63,513 nucleotides of DNA from Caldilineaceae bacterium bin34 (GCA_002238555.1 MPMO01000024.1:1-63513); one strand, 5' to 3'. Shown: positions 47,413 through 56,791, counted from the stretch's first letter. Made by a program: numbers and translations. The notes: a model not told the origin generated them from the letters alone.

Positions 47413-48428
47413 CACCACCGGACGATCAGAGACTGCTTGAGATTCGGAATCTCAAGGTGCAGTTCGCCCTCGAAGAGGGCACGGTGCGTGCGGTGGACGG
47501 CATGAGCCTTGTCGTCAACCGGGGCCAGACCGTGGGTGTGGTCGGGGAAAGCGGCTGTGGCAAGAGCGTGACCGCCCAGGCGCTCCTGCGCATTGTGCCC
47601 AAGCCGGGCGAGATTGTGGACGGGGAGCTTCTCTACTACCGGCCGACCGGCAGCGATGGCGAAAACCTGCATGTAACCGACTTGGTCGGGTTGCCGGCCA
47701 ACGGCGACGAGATGCGCGACATTCGCGGCAACGAGATTGTCATGGTGTTCCAGGAGCCGATGAGTTCCCTGGCGCCCGTGTACACCATCGGCCACCAAAT
47801 CATGGAGGCCATCGAGTTGCATCAGCAGGTGGACAGGAAGGAGGCGCGGGAGCGGACCCTGGAGATCCTGCAGCGGGTCGGGATGCCCCAACCCACCCAG
47901 ACCATCGACAGCTTTCCCCATCAGATGAGCGGCGGCATGCGGCAGCGCGGCATGATTGCGATCGCGTTGTCCTGCAACCCCACCCTGCTGATTGCCGACG
48001 AGCCCACCACGGCTCTGGATGTCACGACCCAGGGCCAGATTCTGGAACTGATGCAGAAGCTGCAGAACGACTTTGGCATGGCCATCATGTTCATTACGCA
48101 CGACCTGGGCGTGGTGGCCAAGATGACCGAGTACGTGACGGTGATGTACCTCGGCAAGGTGGTGGAATCCGCGGACGTCGACACCATCTTCCACAATCCC
48201 AAGCACCCGTACACCAAGGCGTTGTTGCGGTCGATGCCGCGCATGGGAGTCAAGTCGCGGCGGCTGGAGGCCGTCACCGGCATGGTTCCGGATCCCTTCC
48301 ACGTACCGCCGGGCTGTCCCTTCCATCCCCGCTGCGAGGACTACATCGCCGGACGTTGCGATGCCGAGGAGCCGCCTTGGATTGAAACCGAACCAGGCCA
48401 CGGAGTGCGCTGTGTCCTCTACGAATAA
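47409..48428 (+). CDS. ABC transporter ATPase, DppD/OppD-like (second operon)
   Basis: 339 residues from GTG 47409, overlapping the hydrolase stop by four bases. Walker [10 protein letters not shown]-loop [10 protein letters not shown], signature MSGGMRQRG, Walker [10 protein letters not shown] and switch His FITHDLG are all present. The Cys-rich C-terminus ([16 protein letters not shown]...RCVL) is intact. Residues after Walker A contain an insertion ([15 protein letters not shown]) shared in position with the first operon's ATPase. Confidence 0.92.
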   Translation: MTPPDDQRLLEIRNLKVQFALEEGTVRAVDGMSLVVNRGQTVGVVGESGCGKSVTAQALLRIVPKPGEIVDGELLYYRPTGSDGENLHVTDLVGLPANGDEMRDIRGNEIVMVFQEPMSSLAPVYTIGHQIMEAIELHQQVDRKEARERTLEILQRVGMPQPTQTIDSFPHQMSGGMRQRGMIAIALSCNPTLLIADEPTTALDVTTQGQILELMQKLQNDFGMAIMFITHDLGVVAKMTEYVTVMYLGKVVESADVDTIFHNPKHPYTKALLRSMPRMGVKSRRLEAVTGMVPDPFHVPPGCPFHPRCEDYIAGRCDAEEPPWIETEPGHGVRCVLYE

Positions 48429-49470
48429 TCCGTCGGACGCGGTTTCGGACCGGTCCGCGCAGGAGACACCGCTTCTCGAAGTCAAGGGACTGCGCAAGTA
48501 CTATCCCATTCGGCGCGGTTTCCTGTCCCGCACCAAGGGGTTTGTCAAGGCGGTCGACGGTGTCGACCTCACCATCCAGCGTGGCGAGACGCTGGGCCTG
48601 GTGGGCGAATCGGGTTGCGGCAAGAGCACAACCGGGCGCTGCCTGTTGCGCGCCGTCGACGCCACCGAGGGACAGGTGCGCTACTGGATGTCGGACGAAT
48701 CAGGCTGGACCGACATCTATGCGCTGGAGGGCCAGGACCTGCGGCGTTTTCGGCGGTTCGCGCAGATGATCTTCCAGGATCCGTTTTCGTCGCTCAATCC
48801 CCGCATGACCCTGCTGCAGATTGTGGGGGAACCACTGACGGTCAACCGCCTGGCCTCGGGCGAGGAACTGGAGCACCGGGTGGCCGACCTGCTGCGCCGG
48901 GTCGGCCTGCGGCCGGAGTACATGAAGCGCTATCCCCATGCCTTCAGCGGGGGACAGCGGCAGCGCATTGGCATCGCGCGTTCCCTGGCCCTGGAACCGA
49001 ATTTCATTGTCTGCGACGAGCCGGTGTCGGCCCTGGACGTGTCCATTCAGGCCCAAACCCTGAACCTCCTGCAGGACCTCCAGGAGGAGTTTCATCTGAC
49101 CTACCTCTTTGTGGCCCACGACCTGAACGTGGTGGCCCACATTGCCGACCGGGTGGCGGTGATGTACGTGGGCAAGATGGTGGAACTGGCCGAGAGCGAC
49201 GACCTGTTCGCCAGCCCTCTGCATCCGTACACTGAAGTGTTGATGAGTTCGGTTTTACCGCCGGATCCGAGGATCAAGACCCGGCAGATTGAAATGACCG
49301 GCGAGGTGGCCAACCCGGCCGATCCGCCATCCGGCTGCTATTTCCATCCGCGTTGCCGGTATGCGGAAGAACGTTGTTGGCAGGAGACTCCCGAACTGCG
49401 GGAGATCCGGCCCAATCACTTTGTAAGTTGCCACCGGGCGGAAGAGATCACGCTGGAAGGCGTGCTCTGA
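48412..49470 (+). CDS. ABC transporter ATPase, DppF/OppF-like (second operon)
   Basis: 352 residues from GTG 48412, inside the end of the upstream gene (17-base overlap). It has [17 protein letters not shown], Walker [10 protein letters not shown], signature [15 protein letters not shown], Walker [13 protein letters not shown] and switch His FVAHDLNVV. The C-terminal Cys motif [15 protein letters not shown] is present. Last gene of the operon; a 9-bp hairpin follows. Confidence 0.92.
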   Translation: MSSTNNPSDAVSDRSAQETPLLEVKGLRKYYPIRRGFLSRTKGFVKAVDGVDLTIQRGETLGLVGESGCGKSTTGRCLLRAVDATEGQVRYWMSDESGWTDIYALEGQDLRRFRRFAQMIFQDPFSSLNPRMTLLQIVGEPLTVNRLASGEELEHRVADLLRRVGLRPEYMKRYPHAFSGGQRQRIGIARSLALEPNFIVCDEPVSALDVSIQAQTLNLLQDLQEEFHLTYLFVAHDLNVVAHIADRVAVMYVGKMVELAESDDLFASPLHPYTEVLMSSVLPPDPRIKTRQIEMTGEVANPADPPSGCYFHPRCRYAEERCWQETPELREIRPNHFVSCHRAEEITLEGVL

Positions 49471-49480
49471 AGGCAACGAG

Positions 49481-49502
49481 GGTTCCGCCTACGGGCGGAA
49501 CC
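49481..49502 (+). terminator. Hairpin after the second transport operon
   Basis: GGTTCCGCC, loop TACG and GGCGGAACC form a perfect 9-bp stem 10 bases after the last stop. UACG in a C-G-closed stem is a stable tetraloop. The T-run is weak (TGCAATAGTCCTTTC). Confidence 0.5.
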
Positions 49503-49652
49503 TGCAATAGTCCTTTCAGGTCTGTGCCAATCCCTCCGGCTACGCTTATTGTGTGGAGGCCGGGGGACAATCTTCGGGTTGCAGGGTCTGGAGAGGCGTA
49601 ATCCAACTGCTGTCCAAGTGTCCCTGGACGACAGTAGAATGGGTCTTGATAC

Positions 49653-50666
49653 ATGAAGGGACATACCGTGGCAACAGCCGTTCGAGACGGTGAATTGATC
49701 GGGAAAGAGATGCCGGTGCCCGACCAACGGGTGGAAGGATCCGAACTGCCATCCGATCCTTTTGCCCTGGGGCTGCCTCTGGATCGGCTGACGGCTCCGG
49801 CCTTGGCGGACCTGCACGCCCGTTGGCGGAAAGCACCGAGGCCGGATGCCTATACCCGCCTGAACTACGCGGAGAACGTGCGCGTGCGTTGGAATCTGCA
49901 TACCAACGCCCTTGAGGGCAGCCGCGTAACCTACGAAGATGTATCGAAGATTGTGGTGCACAGGGAATCCGTGGCGGGTTACACACTAAGGGAGGTGGCG
50001 GAAGTGGCGGGCCACGACTTGGCCCTGGAACGTATGCAGGCGTTGGCCGCGACAGGTGCCTCCTTGACGGAGACGGAACTCAAGGAGTGGCATAGGTTGC
50101 TGCTGGGGCCGGATCCAGCCCCGCTGCGGGATCAGTACGGCAATCCGCATCCGGTGGCGGCTGGCCTTTGGAAAACCGGCCGCAATGTGATTGGGTTGGC
50201 CGGTGGCGGGGCACGTCCCACCGCCGAACCGAGCGACGTGCCCCGCCTGATGGACGACTTCCTGCGCCGCCTGCATTCGGACTTGGATCACGTTGCGGCC
50301 GGCCGCCGGGATCTGCTGGACGTGCTGGCGGGTACCCACAGCCAGTTCATTGAAATCCATCCCTTCGACGACGGCAATGGCCGCGCTGGCCGCCTAATTA
50401 CGAGTTGGCAGTGCCTGCGCGCGGGGGTGCCCGTTGTCATCGTGCCGGTGTCCGCACGGGATCTGTACTTGGAGGCGATGAGCCAGGCGGCGGAAGGCCG
50501 GATCGGCCCGTTGCGCACGCTCCTGGCCGCGTGTCTGGTCCGGGAGCTGGACTACGCCATCGCTGTGACGGAGGGTCGGACCGATCCGACTGTGGCCAAC
50601 CGGGAGGCGGATCCGGCGCGGCCCGTGCCCCCGCGCGGAGCCGGCATTACCGGCACGCGGTCCTGA
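49653..50666 (+). CDS. Fic-domain protein, probable AMP-transferase with N-terminal inhibitory helix
   Basis: 337 residues from ATG 49653. GTG 49668 has a better-placed AAGGGA and may be the true start. The Fic motif HPFDDGNGRAGR begins at His236. The inhibitory motif (S/T)xxxE(G/N) appears as TNALEG at 84-89, so this is a class II Fic protein that is self-inhibited by its own N-terminal helix. Active Fic enzymes transfer AMP (or other phosphates) to hydroxyl groups of proteins. No separate antitoxin gene is present, as expected for class II. The C-terminus (from about 300) is a short Pro/Arg-rich tail. The gene stands alone, so its target cannot be inferred. Confidence 0.88.
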   Translation: MKGHTVATAVRDGELIGKEMPVPDQRVEGSELPSDPFALGLPLDRLTAPALADLHARWRKAPRPDAYTRLNYAENVRVRWNLHTNALEGSRVTYEDVSKIVVHRESVAGYTLREVAEVAGHDLALERMQALAATGASLTETELKEWHRLLLGPDPAPLRDQYGNPHPVAAGLWKTGRNVIGLAGGGARPTAEPSDVPRLMDDFLRRLHSDLDHVAAGRRDLLDVLAGTHSQFIEIHPFDDGNGRAGRLITSWQCLRAGVPVVIVPVSARDLYLEAMSQAAEGRIGPLRTLLAACLVRELDYAIAVTEGRTDPTVANREADPARPVPPRGAGITGTRS

Positions 50667-50929
50667 AGCGACCATGCTGATGTTGGAGAGAATAGACGGC
50701 TTTCAGGCAATCCGGACACCCCTAACGGCACAAAGGCAGCTGTCATTGGGCAACTGCAAATTTTTCAGATATTGGTAGGCAAGGCCATCATCCCGGTAGG
50801 CCTGACCGGGGTTGTGGGCGCGGGGATGGGGGCGGTCAGGGTGGCTGTGGCTGGATTTGGCCTAGCTCGAGCAGAGGGGGTGCAGGGCGGCCGGGAATTT
50901 TTTGGGTTCGGGCTGAGCCCGTCCCATTC

Positions 50930-51460
50930 AAAACGCCTATCCAACACCCGTTGCAGAAAGGCCTGGAGGCTGATATTGGCCATCGAAAAGCGTTCCAGAG
51001 CCTGGTGGCGTGGCGCAGCGCCAGGTTGGAGCCGCGGGCGAGCACGGCGTTGACGTGGAAGTGGTGGCGGGCTTCGGTGCAGGCCTGGCAGGCGGTCAGT
51101 TCCAGGTGCTGCTTGGCGTCGCGGAAGTTTCGATCTGGAAGCGGTCGGTATGGATGTGGCACATCCTTTCCGGCGCCAGGTCCGGGTCTGTGGCAAAGTG
51201 GGTCACTGGTCGGGTGTCCGCGGGGTTGGCGTTGGCATCCAAGACGAAGACCGCGCGCAGCAGGCATTGGAAGGGCTTGTAGTACATCCGCTGCCCTCGT
51301 TCGGCAGGTCGGTCACGGGCAGCTCGCCGGACGCAGGCTAGTTCGTGGGCGTAAGGGATCACCTCGCACAGGCCGACCAGGTTGAGGGCCGCGAAGTCGT
51401 AGGCGCGGGCCGTCTGCCGACCGTGCGCGCGGTCGCCGAACGGCCACTGGCGGGAATTCT
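50930..51460 (-). pseudogene. DDE transposase C-terminal remnant
   Basis: Minus-strand pieces in different frames read FAALNLVGLCEVIPYAHEL...RGQRMYYKPFQCLLRAVFVLD, then NFRDAKQHLELTACQACTEARHHFHVNAVLA, then RFSMANISLQAFLQRVLDRRF. The middle piece is the Glu-bearing end of a DDE domain (FRDAKQxLxLxxCQA). Frameshifts and the missing first part make it a relic. It abuts the 3' end of the GTPase gene on the same strand. Confidence 0.6.
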
Positions 51461-52839
51461 CCGGGTGCGAGCACAGCCTGCACTGGGTGCTGAACAACAC
51501 CTTCCAAGAGGATCGCTGCCACCTGCGCACGGGCCATGCCGCCCGCAACATGGCGGACCTGCGGTGCATCGCCTTGAACCTCCTGACCATCCCAAGGCAA
51601 TTTCTGGCCAAGGATGTCGATTCGCTGATTGCGCAAGATGGTGGCCCGCAACCCCGCACGACTGGAACCAATCATGGCTCTGTGACGGCTTGTCAACGCC
51701 CTGGGAGGTCTATCTCGGACGTTCTTTAACAGCTTTTTGAGCTTTTTGAAAATGGGGTCGTCCGAGCTTTCCCCTGCCAACTGTTTTGTGAACTCCTGAT
51801 GCACGCTGTCAATGTCCGGGGTTTCCCCACCGGTTCTCGTGAACACGGTAACAAGCGTGGCAATGTAAATCTCGCCCAGCGTAGTCGTGAGAATACCGGC
51901 TGTAGCGGCACCTATGACCGAGCCTGTGACCGAGCCTGCGCCGGGGATTAACTTCAGAAGATTGGCGGCTATGTAGCGGTTGATCGCGGCAGTTCCAGAG
52001 GCTCCCACAAGTGCGCCCAAGGAGGCCATAGAGATTTCGAGTCCAAAGATGCCAGAAATACTGGCCAGCATGGCGATCTGAGTCGGTATCAGAACCGCGA
52101 CATTAGAAAATGGGATTGGTACCGCGCAGGCGGCAGCGGCAGCGACCGCGGCACCACTAACGATTGCATGTGCTTGTCGCCGCTTGTATCTCAACGAGAC
52201 CTTCTGCGCCGCGGCAAATGCACGACGAGCACCCTCAGGAAGTACTTCGTGCGTGCACTCCACAAGTTCCACCAACCCCATCGGCGGCAGTGAAAAATCT
52301 CCATGGTCGAACTGTTCGGCGATGGCTCGGACCCGGACCACTTGCCTCGCATCTGGCAGTAGCTGTTGTACCTTGGCGCGAAACCCGTCGTCCCTGCGCG
52401 CCTTGGTGATCACACCGAGTACCGGCATGCGCTGCGCCAATGCGCGGCACAGCTCCTCCTCCGCGCGTTCGACACGGCGCCCATCTTCATGCACGCAAAG
52501 CCACGCAGCATGAATGTGGTCTTGTGCTTCTGTCTCCTGGGCGCGCTTCTCCACCAACTCCATCAATTCGTCAAACGTCTTTTTGAAGTCGGACATTTCC
52601 AGGCCGCGCGTGTCCCAGATCGAGAGTGGGATGCCTTCCTTCGAGATGAGACGCGTCGTCTGAGTGACCGGTTTGCCTTGACCTGTCACAGCCATGTTGC
52701 CGTGGAAGATACTGTTGATGAGCGTGCTTTTGCCAACACCGGTACGGCCAGCGATGAGCACGTTGACCTTGCCCAATTTGCGCAATGCTTCTTCAAAAGC
52801 CTCGTCAAAGACCTCCTTCAGATCTGGTGACTGTGTCAT
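51313..52839 (-). CDS. Era-like GTPase with C-terminal DUF697-type membrane region, 3' end altered
   Basis: 508 residues from ATG 52839, preceded by GGAGGTGAT at a good distance. The GTPase motifs are G1 GRTGVGKST (31-39), G2 Thr near QTTR, G3 DTRG (76-79) and G4 TKARRD. Residues about 225-340 hold hydrophobic stretches (AIVSGAAVAAAAACAVPIPF, VAVLIPTQIAMLASISGIFG, ILTTTLGEIYIATLVTVF) as in the DUF697 family of membrane-associated GTPases. Homology-like sequence stops near residue 370 (KKLLKNVRDR, about 51730). The last 140 residues lie in transposon-derived DNA and are probably a read-on tail. Some relatives are found in defence or stress loci, but the role here is unknown. Confidence 0.78.
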   Translation of the reverse strand: MTQSPDLKEVFDEAFEEALRKLGKVNVLIAGRTGVGKSTLINSIFHGNMAVTGQGKPVTQTTRLISKEGIPLSIWDTRGLEMSDFKKTFDELMELVEKRAQETEAQDHIHAAWLCVHEDGRRVERAEEELCRALAQRMPVLGVITKARRDDGFRAKVQQLLPDARQVVRVRAIAEQFDHGDFSLPPMGLVELVECTHEVLPEGARRAFAAAQKVSLRYKRRQAHAIVSGAAVAAAAACAVPIPFSNVAVLIPTQIAMLASISGIFGLEISMASLGALVGASGTAAINRYIAANLLKLIPGAGSVTGSVIGAATAGILTTTLGEIYIATLVTVFTRTGGETPDIDSVHQEFTKQLAGESSDDPIFKKLKKLLKNVRDRPPRALTSRHRAMIGSSRAGLRATILRNQRIDILGQKLPWDGQEVQGDAPQVRHVAGGMARAQVAAILLEGVVQHPVQAVLAPGEFPPVAVRRPRARSADGPRLRLRGPQPGRPVRGDPLRPRTSLRPASCP

Positions 52840-53021
52840 GGATGATCACCTCCCATGGTTCAAGCAACCGAAACCGATGTTGGGGTCAAAAAATACCGGG
52901 AGAGCGGCTTGGCCGCGATACGGTCTCATTGGTGGTCCGGTCCGGGGAGTGCTGGCGCTGGCCGTGCCAGATCCGTCGGGGCTACCTTGCTGCAGTGGAC
53001 CCCGCGATTGTTTGTCCGGTA

Positions 53022-53831
53022 TCAGTCATAGTTGCCTTTGACATGGTCTCCCAGCAGGCGTCGTTGCCGCGGCGAGGCTCGGTCCAGGAGTTCCTGATTG
53101 AACCGGAACCGGTTCAGGTAGGGCGGGAACTTCTGCGTGATCATGCGCTGGGCGTAGTGGACCTGCAGCAGGTACCGGGTCTCGTTGCTGGTGTTCGGCG
53201 TGCCTCGGTGCCAGACCTCGCAGCGGAACACCACCGCATCCCCGGCCTTGACGATGCAGGACTGCATTCCGCGGCCGTTCCAGGTGGTTTCCCCCTGGGC
53301 GGGACGCCGGCCGGACCGGTGGCTGCCGGGGATGAACTGGGTGGGTCCCAGTTCCGGATAGATGTCGTTCAGGTAGAAGTGGCAAGTTGTGATGAAGACC
53401 GGCATGCGCACATTGGGATCCTGCAGCACGTACTCCGGAACTTCGACGGGCATCCAGTCGACGTGCAGGGTCTGCGTCGGGCGGCCGGGGCCGGTCACCC
53501 AACCGGTCATGCCGATGACATGGCAGTCGTCGCCATGGATCGCCTCTTCCAGTTCGATGATCCCCGGCCGGTCCAGATAGGAGAAGAACAGGGCGTTGCG
53601 GTTGAAGGCGTTGTTGATGACCTTCTCCCGGAAAATGGCGCCGTGTTCCCCCGCCCGGGTGTCCCGGTCGAAATGTTCCCCCATGGCCGCCGTGTCGTCC
53701 ATGGCTTGGCGCAAGGCATGGACTTCGTCCTCCGTCAGATAGCCGGGAAAGTAGGCGAAGCCGTCGCGTTCGAGGCTGGCGACACGCTCTTCAAGGGTGT
53801 CAAAGCTCTTCAGTTCCATTGCCTGGGTCAT
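53022..53831 (-). CDS. Phytanoyl-CoA dioxygenase-like protein
   Basis: 269 residues from ATG 53831, with AAGG upstream. PhyH hallmarks are DGFAYFPGYLTEDEV near the N-terminus, TLHVDWMP (HxD metal ligands), PTQFIPGSHRSGR (2-oxoglutarate-binding region) and VVFRCEVWHRGTPN (distal His and Arg). It should be a soluble Fe(II)/2-oxoglutarate oxygenase. The substrate is not deducible. A decayed sugar-permease gene lies upstream on the same strand, which hints that the oxygenase may once have belonged to a carbohydrate-use cluster. Confidence 0.85.
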   Translation of the reverse strand: MTQAMELKSFDTLEERVASLERDGFAYFPGYLTEDEVHALRQAMDDTAAMGEHFDRDTRAGEHGAIFREKVINNAFNRNALFFSYLDRPGIIELEEAIHGDDCHVIGMTGWVTGPGRPTQTLHVDWMPVEVPEYVLQDPNVRMPVFITTCHFYLNDIYPELGPTQFIPGSHRSGRRPAQGETTWNGRGMQSCIVKAGDAVVFRCEVWHRGTPNTSNETRYLLQVHYAQRMITQKFPPYLNRFRFNQELLDRASPRQRRLLGDHVKGNYD

Positions 53832-53887
53832 GGTTGTGCCTTGGGGAAGCATGGATGAATGAGTGGACCGGACCGTCCGGCTCGGGT

Positions 53888-54115
53888 TCAGACCTTGATG
53901 GCGCCGGAGGTTAGGCCCTCCACACACCATCGGCTGGTGAATAAGATTGGGACGATCAACGGCAGGAATCCTATCAGGAAGCCGGCCGTCAGGAATCCAC
54001 AGCGCGTGAAGTTTCCCAGTTGGTAGGACCAAGGCCCCGGCGTAAGCGTCTGGCGCTCCAGATGGGAGATGGTCAGGGCGGGCCGGACCAGGTTATTCCA
54101 GGTCCCTAAGCATTG
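53888..54115 (-). pseudogene. C-terminal stub of a MalG-like sugar ABC permease
   Basis: The frame reads WNNLVRPALTISHLERQTLTPG...LPLIVPILFTSRWCVEGLTSGAIKV, matching the last two membrane helices and the conserved (Y/W)FVEGLTxGAVK end of carbohydrate permeases of the CUT1 class. The rest of the gene is absent upstream, so this is a relic. Confidence 0.7.
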
Positions 54116-54552
54116 CGCATGGTACGTACGGTGCCGAAACTTGGCGCTCCGGCGGGGACCGTTGCACGGTTGTTGAAGGCGAGTCCGAGGCTTTCTGTTG
54201 GGAAAGCCTGCGCCATCCGCCGCAGGCCAGGGTTTCATCCGGCCCTCGGCTCTCCCTGCCTCAGGGGTACCCGCGGCTTGCAGTACGTCCGGCGGGGTCC
54301 GGCCAGGTCCCGGACAGTTGGTCCCGATGGGTATGTTCGGGGATCCGTCTCGCACTCCAGGCGGGCTGCCAAGCCGAGTACGGGCGGTGCAGTCCGGCCA
54401 GACCGACCAAGTGGCTCGCGACCAATCGGGGCTCCAAACGCAGCCGCCAAGGTCCGGTGTCCGGCGTACGGAACATGCTGGCGTTCCACCGGATGCGTTC
54501 ACGGCCGGGAAGTTGCGCCAGGTGACGGCTCCTGCTGGCAGTGTGTCGATAC
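54116..54552. other. Intergenic, no gene recognised
   Basis: Between the permease stub and the XRE promoter I see only frames without recognisable content. Decayed coding sequence is likely. Confidence 0.3.
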
Positions 54553-54590
54553 TTGCATTGCAACGCAATAGTGTGTACTATGTAGTACAC
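54553..54590 (+). promoter_or_regulatory. Promoter with overlapping palindromic operator for the XRE gene
   Basis: TTGCAT (54553-54558), a 17-base spacer and TACTAT (54576-54581) form a good sigma-70-type promoter. GTGTACTA, TG, TAGTACAC (54573-54590) is a perfect 8-bp inverted repeat that covers the -10 box and ends one base before the ATG. The expected transcription start, about 7 bases after the -10, falls within a few bases of the ATG, so the mRNA should be leaderless or nearly so. No Shine-Dalgarno sequence is present upstream of the ATG, in agreement. Confidence 0.7.
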
Positions 54591-54941
54591 ATGACACTAG
54601 GAAGCTACCTTCGCAATGCACGAGAACGGCGCCGGGAGCGGGATCGGACCTACTCCCTGCGTCAGGTGGCCCTGCGCATCGGGGTGGAGCCCGCCTATCT
54701 GAGCAAGATTGAGCGGGATGTCGTGCCTCCGCCCTCGGAAGGCACCATCCGGCGGTTGGCCCGCGACTTGGAAGAGGACCCCGATCTGCTCCTGGCCATG
54801 GCCGGCAAGGTGTCGAGCGACCTCCAGGCCGTCATCCTGCAGCGCCCCCGACTCTTTGCGGACTTGCTGCGTCAGCTGAAGGACGCCCCCGACCACGCGA
54901 TATTGACCGTCGTGCGCGAAGTGCGCGACGGGGATTGGTGA
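54591..54941 (+). CDS. XRE-family helix-turn-helix regulator
   Basis: 116 residues from ATG 54591. Residues about 3-65 are an XRE fold (LGSYLRNARERRRERDRTYSLRQVALRIGVEPAYLSKIERDVVPPPSEGTIRRLARDL). SLRQVALRIGVEPAYLSKIE is the helix-turn-helix and recognition helix. The C-terminal half is helical (LQAVILQRPRLFADLLRQL) and may dimerise. It probably represses itself and the next gene by binding the palindrome at 54573-54590. The next gene begins 39 bases after its stop with its own ribosome binding site, so the two form an operon. Confidence 0.85.
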   Translation: MTLGSYLRNARERRRERDRTYSLRQVALRIGVEPAYLSKIERDVVPPPSEGTIRRLARDLEEDPDLLLAMAGKVSSDLQAVILQRPRLFADLLRQLKDAPDHAILTVVREVRDGDW

Positions 54942-54979
54942 TTCGGAACCGCACGGTTCAGGAAAGGAGAAAAGACTAC

Positions 54980-55960
54980 ATGATTGTCCTGCAAGACGAC
55001 CACCTTGAGTTCCGGTTTCCGGAGGTGCATGCGAAGGCTCGGTGTTCGATCAGCTTCATGCGCACGCTGCGGCTGCCCGACGACAATCGGAGCTATCCGC
55101 TGCCGCCCGGACTGGGAGACTTTCCGCTTCGCCACGTCGATGACTTTGGCACCACGGTACCTCCGGCCTGGAAGCGGCATGGCGGTGTGTTCCTGCCCAT
55201 GTACCAGGCCGAAGCGATGTGGATTGACTTCAACGGCAGCTATCCCATGGCCCTGAAAATCGCGGCAGGCAAAGTTTGCGCCCTGACCGGGGAGGCCTGG
55301 TCGTCCGAACTGGTGGCCGAACCACAGAACTATCTGGTGGTGCCGGACCAACCTTGGTTGGATGGGTTCTGCATCGGTCAGGACCTGATTCGCCAGTTTG
55401 TGGCGATGCCTCTCGGCGAAGGCTACTCCGTTGAGGAGCAGCTGACCGGAGAGGCGCGGCACGGCGGTCTGCAGATCCTGGCCTACCCCATGAAGGTGGA
55501 TGTTTACAAGGCCCGGTTTGAACAACCCAAACTACAACGGTTGTATTCACCAATGGCGGGGGTTGCATATGCGCCTCCCGAAATGGGGTTGGCACCGGGC
55601 GGCCTCATGCGGCAGGAAGTCTACGAGGACGACTACGGTCTTGAAGCATGGGATACATCTACCAGTTCCCGCTGCTTCGTGCACATCCTGAACAGTGTTC
55701 AGTACCGGACCGTGACGGGGAACAACCCGCCTTCGGCACCTCCCTCCGCCGTGGACTATGCCGAGGCTGGTCTGCCCTGGTTCGAGTACTACGCCAGTGA
55801 CTTGGCGGCCCTGTCGGGAGCAGCAAGCCTGGCCGGCCTGGACAGTGTCGCGGCCAAGAAGATCAAAAAGGGTGAGGGCGAATTGGAAGCCAACGAACCG
55901 GTCCAGCCCGAAAAAATCATCAAGCTGCAGGACGGCCAGGTGCGGGAAGGGGAGTTCTGA
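54980..55960 (+). CDS. Conserved protein of unknown function, partner of the XRE regulator
   Basis: 326 residues from ATG 54980, with AAGGAG upstream (an earlier in-frame TTG at 54935 lacks one). It has no signal peptide or membrane helix. Notable segments are LQDDHLEFRFPEVH, FMRTLRLPDDNRSYPLPPGLG, VFLPMYQAEAMWIDF, VVPDQPWLDGFC and FVAMPLGEGYSVEEQLTGEA with HGGLQILAYPMK, which have the look of a strongly conserved globular domain up to about residue 190. After a spacer a second part ends in a charged Lys/Glu tail (KKIKKGEGELEANE). I recall similar proteins in soil and marine bacteria beside XRE regulators, but know no function. The regulated two-gene layout suggests a toxin-antitoxin-like or stress unit. 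Confidence 0.75.
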   Translation: MIVLQDDHLEFRFPEVHAKARCSISFMRTLRLPDDNRSYPLPPGLGDFPLRHVDDFGTTVPPAWKRHGGVFLPMYQAEAMWIDFNGSYPMALKIAAGKVCALTGEAWSSELVAEPQNYLVVPDQPWLDGFCIGQDLIRQFVAMPLGEGYSVEEQLTGEARHGGLQILAYPMKVDVYKARFEQPKLQRLYSPMAGVAYAPPEMGLAPGGLMRQEVYEDDYGLEAWDTSTSSRCFVHILNSVQYRTVTGNNPPSAPPSAVDYAEAGLPWFEYYASDLAALSGAASLAGLDSVAAKKIKKGEGELEANEPVQPEKIIKLQDGQVREGEF

Positions 55961-56088
55961 AGGTTCGGTTCACAAGCATGAAAGTCAAGGGCGCACGGGG
56001 TGGCGCATCGCCGGAAACCCATCTTGTGAATTGCGCCTTATCATGGTATGGATGACGACTGCACGGTTGCCGGGAGACCATTGAGCCC

Positions 56089-56535
56089 ATGCCCCATTTT
56101 GACGAAGCCCTGACCCATCTCCGCGACCGTGCCACTGCTCTGTTTGGCATGGGCCGCTCCTTCGAGCGCCTGATGCAGGCCGCCTGACCAGGGAGCCGGG
56201 CATCCTGGGGGACCGCTTCGAGCGCGTGTGGCTGTGGGATGAGTGGCCGGACCGCGACGGGCCGGACACGGGCATCGATCTGGTGGCCGAGGAGCGGGAA
56301 GGGGGCCTCTGTGCCATCCAGTGCAAGTTCTTTGACCCGCACAGACCCGTCCCCAAGAAGGCCATCGACTCGTTCCTGGCGAGGTCGGAGCCGATGCAGT
56401 ACACGTCACGCCTGATCATCAACACGGGCGGGGCCATTCAGCGCAACGCCCTGAAGGTCCTGCAGGCCTCGCCCAAGCCGTGCCGGGTGCTGGACGCCTC
56501 GGAACTGAACGGTTGGAACGTGGACTGGCTGCGCC
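56089..56535 (+). pseudogene. N-terminal stub of a type ISP restriction-modification enzyme (LlaGI-like)
   Basis: From ATG 56089 the frame reads FDEALTHLRDRATALFGMGRSFERLMQAA and then hits TGA. One base shift later it continues REPGILGDRFERVWLWDEWPDRDGPDTGIDLVAEEREGGLCAIQCKFF. This is the Mrr-like nuclease domain at the N-terminus of type ISP single-chain enzymes, with the D...D-(x)-QxK core (TGIDLVA, AIQCKF). It ends at about RVLDASELNGWNVDWLRH. The helicase, methyltransferase and recognition domains, which should follow, are absent. The gene is therefore both frameshifted and truncated. Confidence 0.72.
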
Positions 56536-56791
56536 ACCTGTCATGCTGCGGCAGCAAGGCCTGCGCGGTCAGGCGTTCCAGTGGAATGCCCAAGGCAAAC
56601 TGTTCGCGCCCCGTTGTCTCGGGTGCGGGGTCTGCGGGTGCCCGCGATGGGTGTTCGGACGATGGAGGGAACACGGCGTTTGCCGCTCGGATCCGTCGCG
56701 GCAGTTTCGGGAAGTGTGGCCGATTTCCGGGAGCCGCCGCTGACGAGTTCGTGCATGCGCACGACGCGGCTGCTGGCAGCGTCCCGGTTCG
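56536..56791. other. Short intergenic stretch, nothing recognised
   Basis: Open frames exist, but none is supported by motif or context. It separates the restriction-enzyme stub from the convergent PF09820 gene. Confidence 0.3.
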
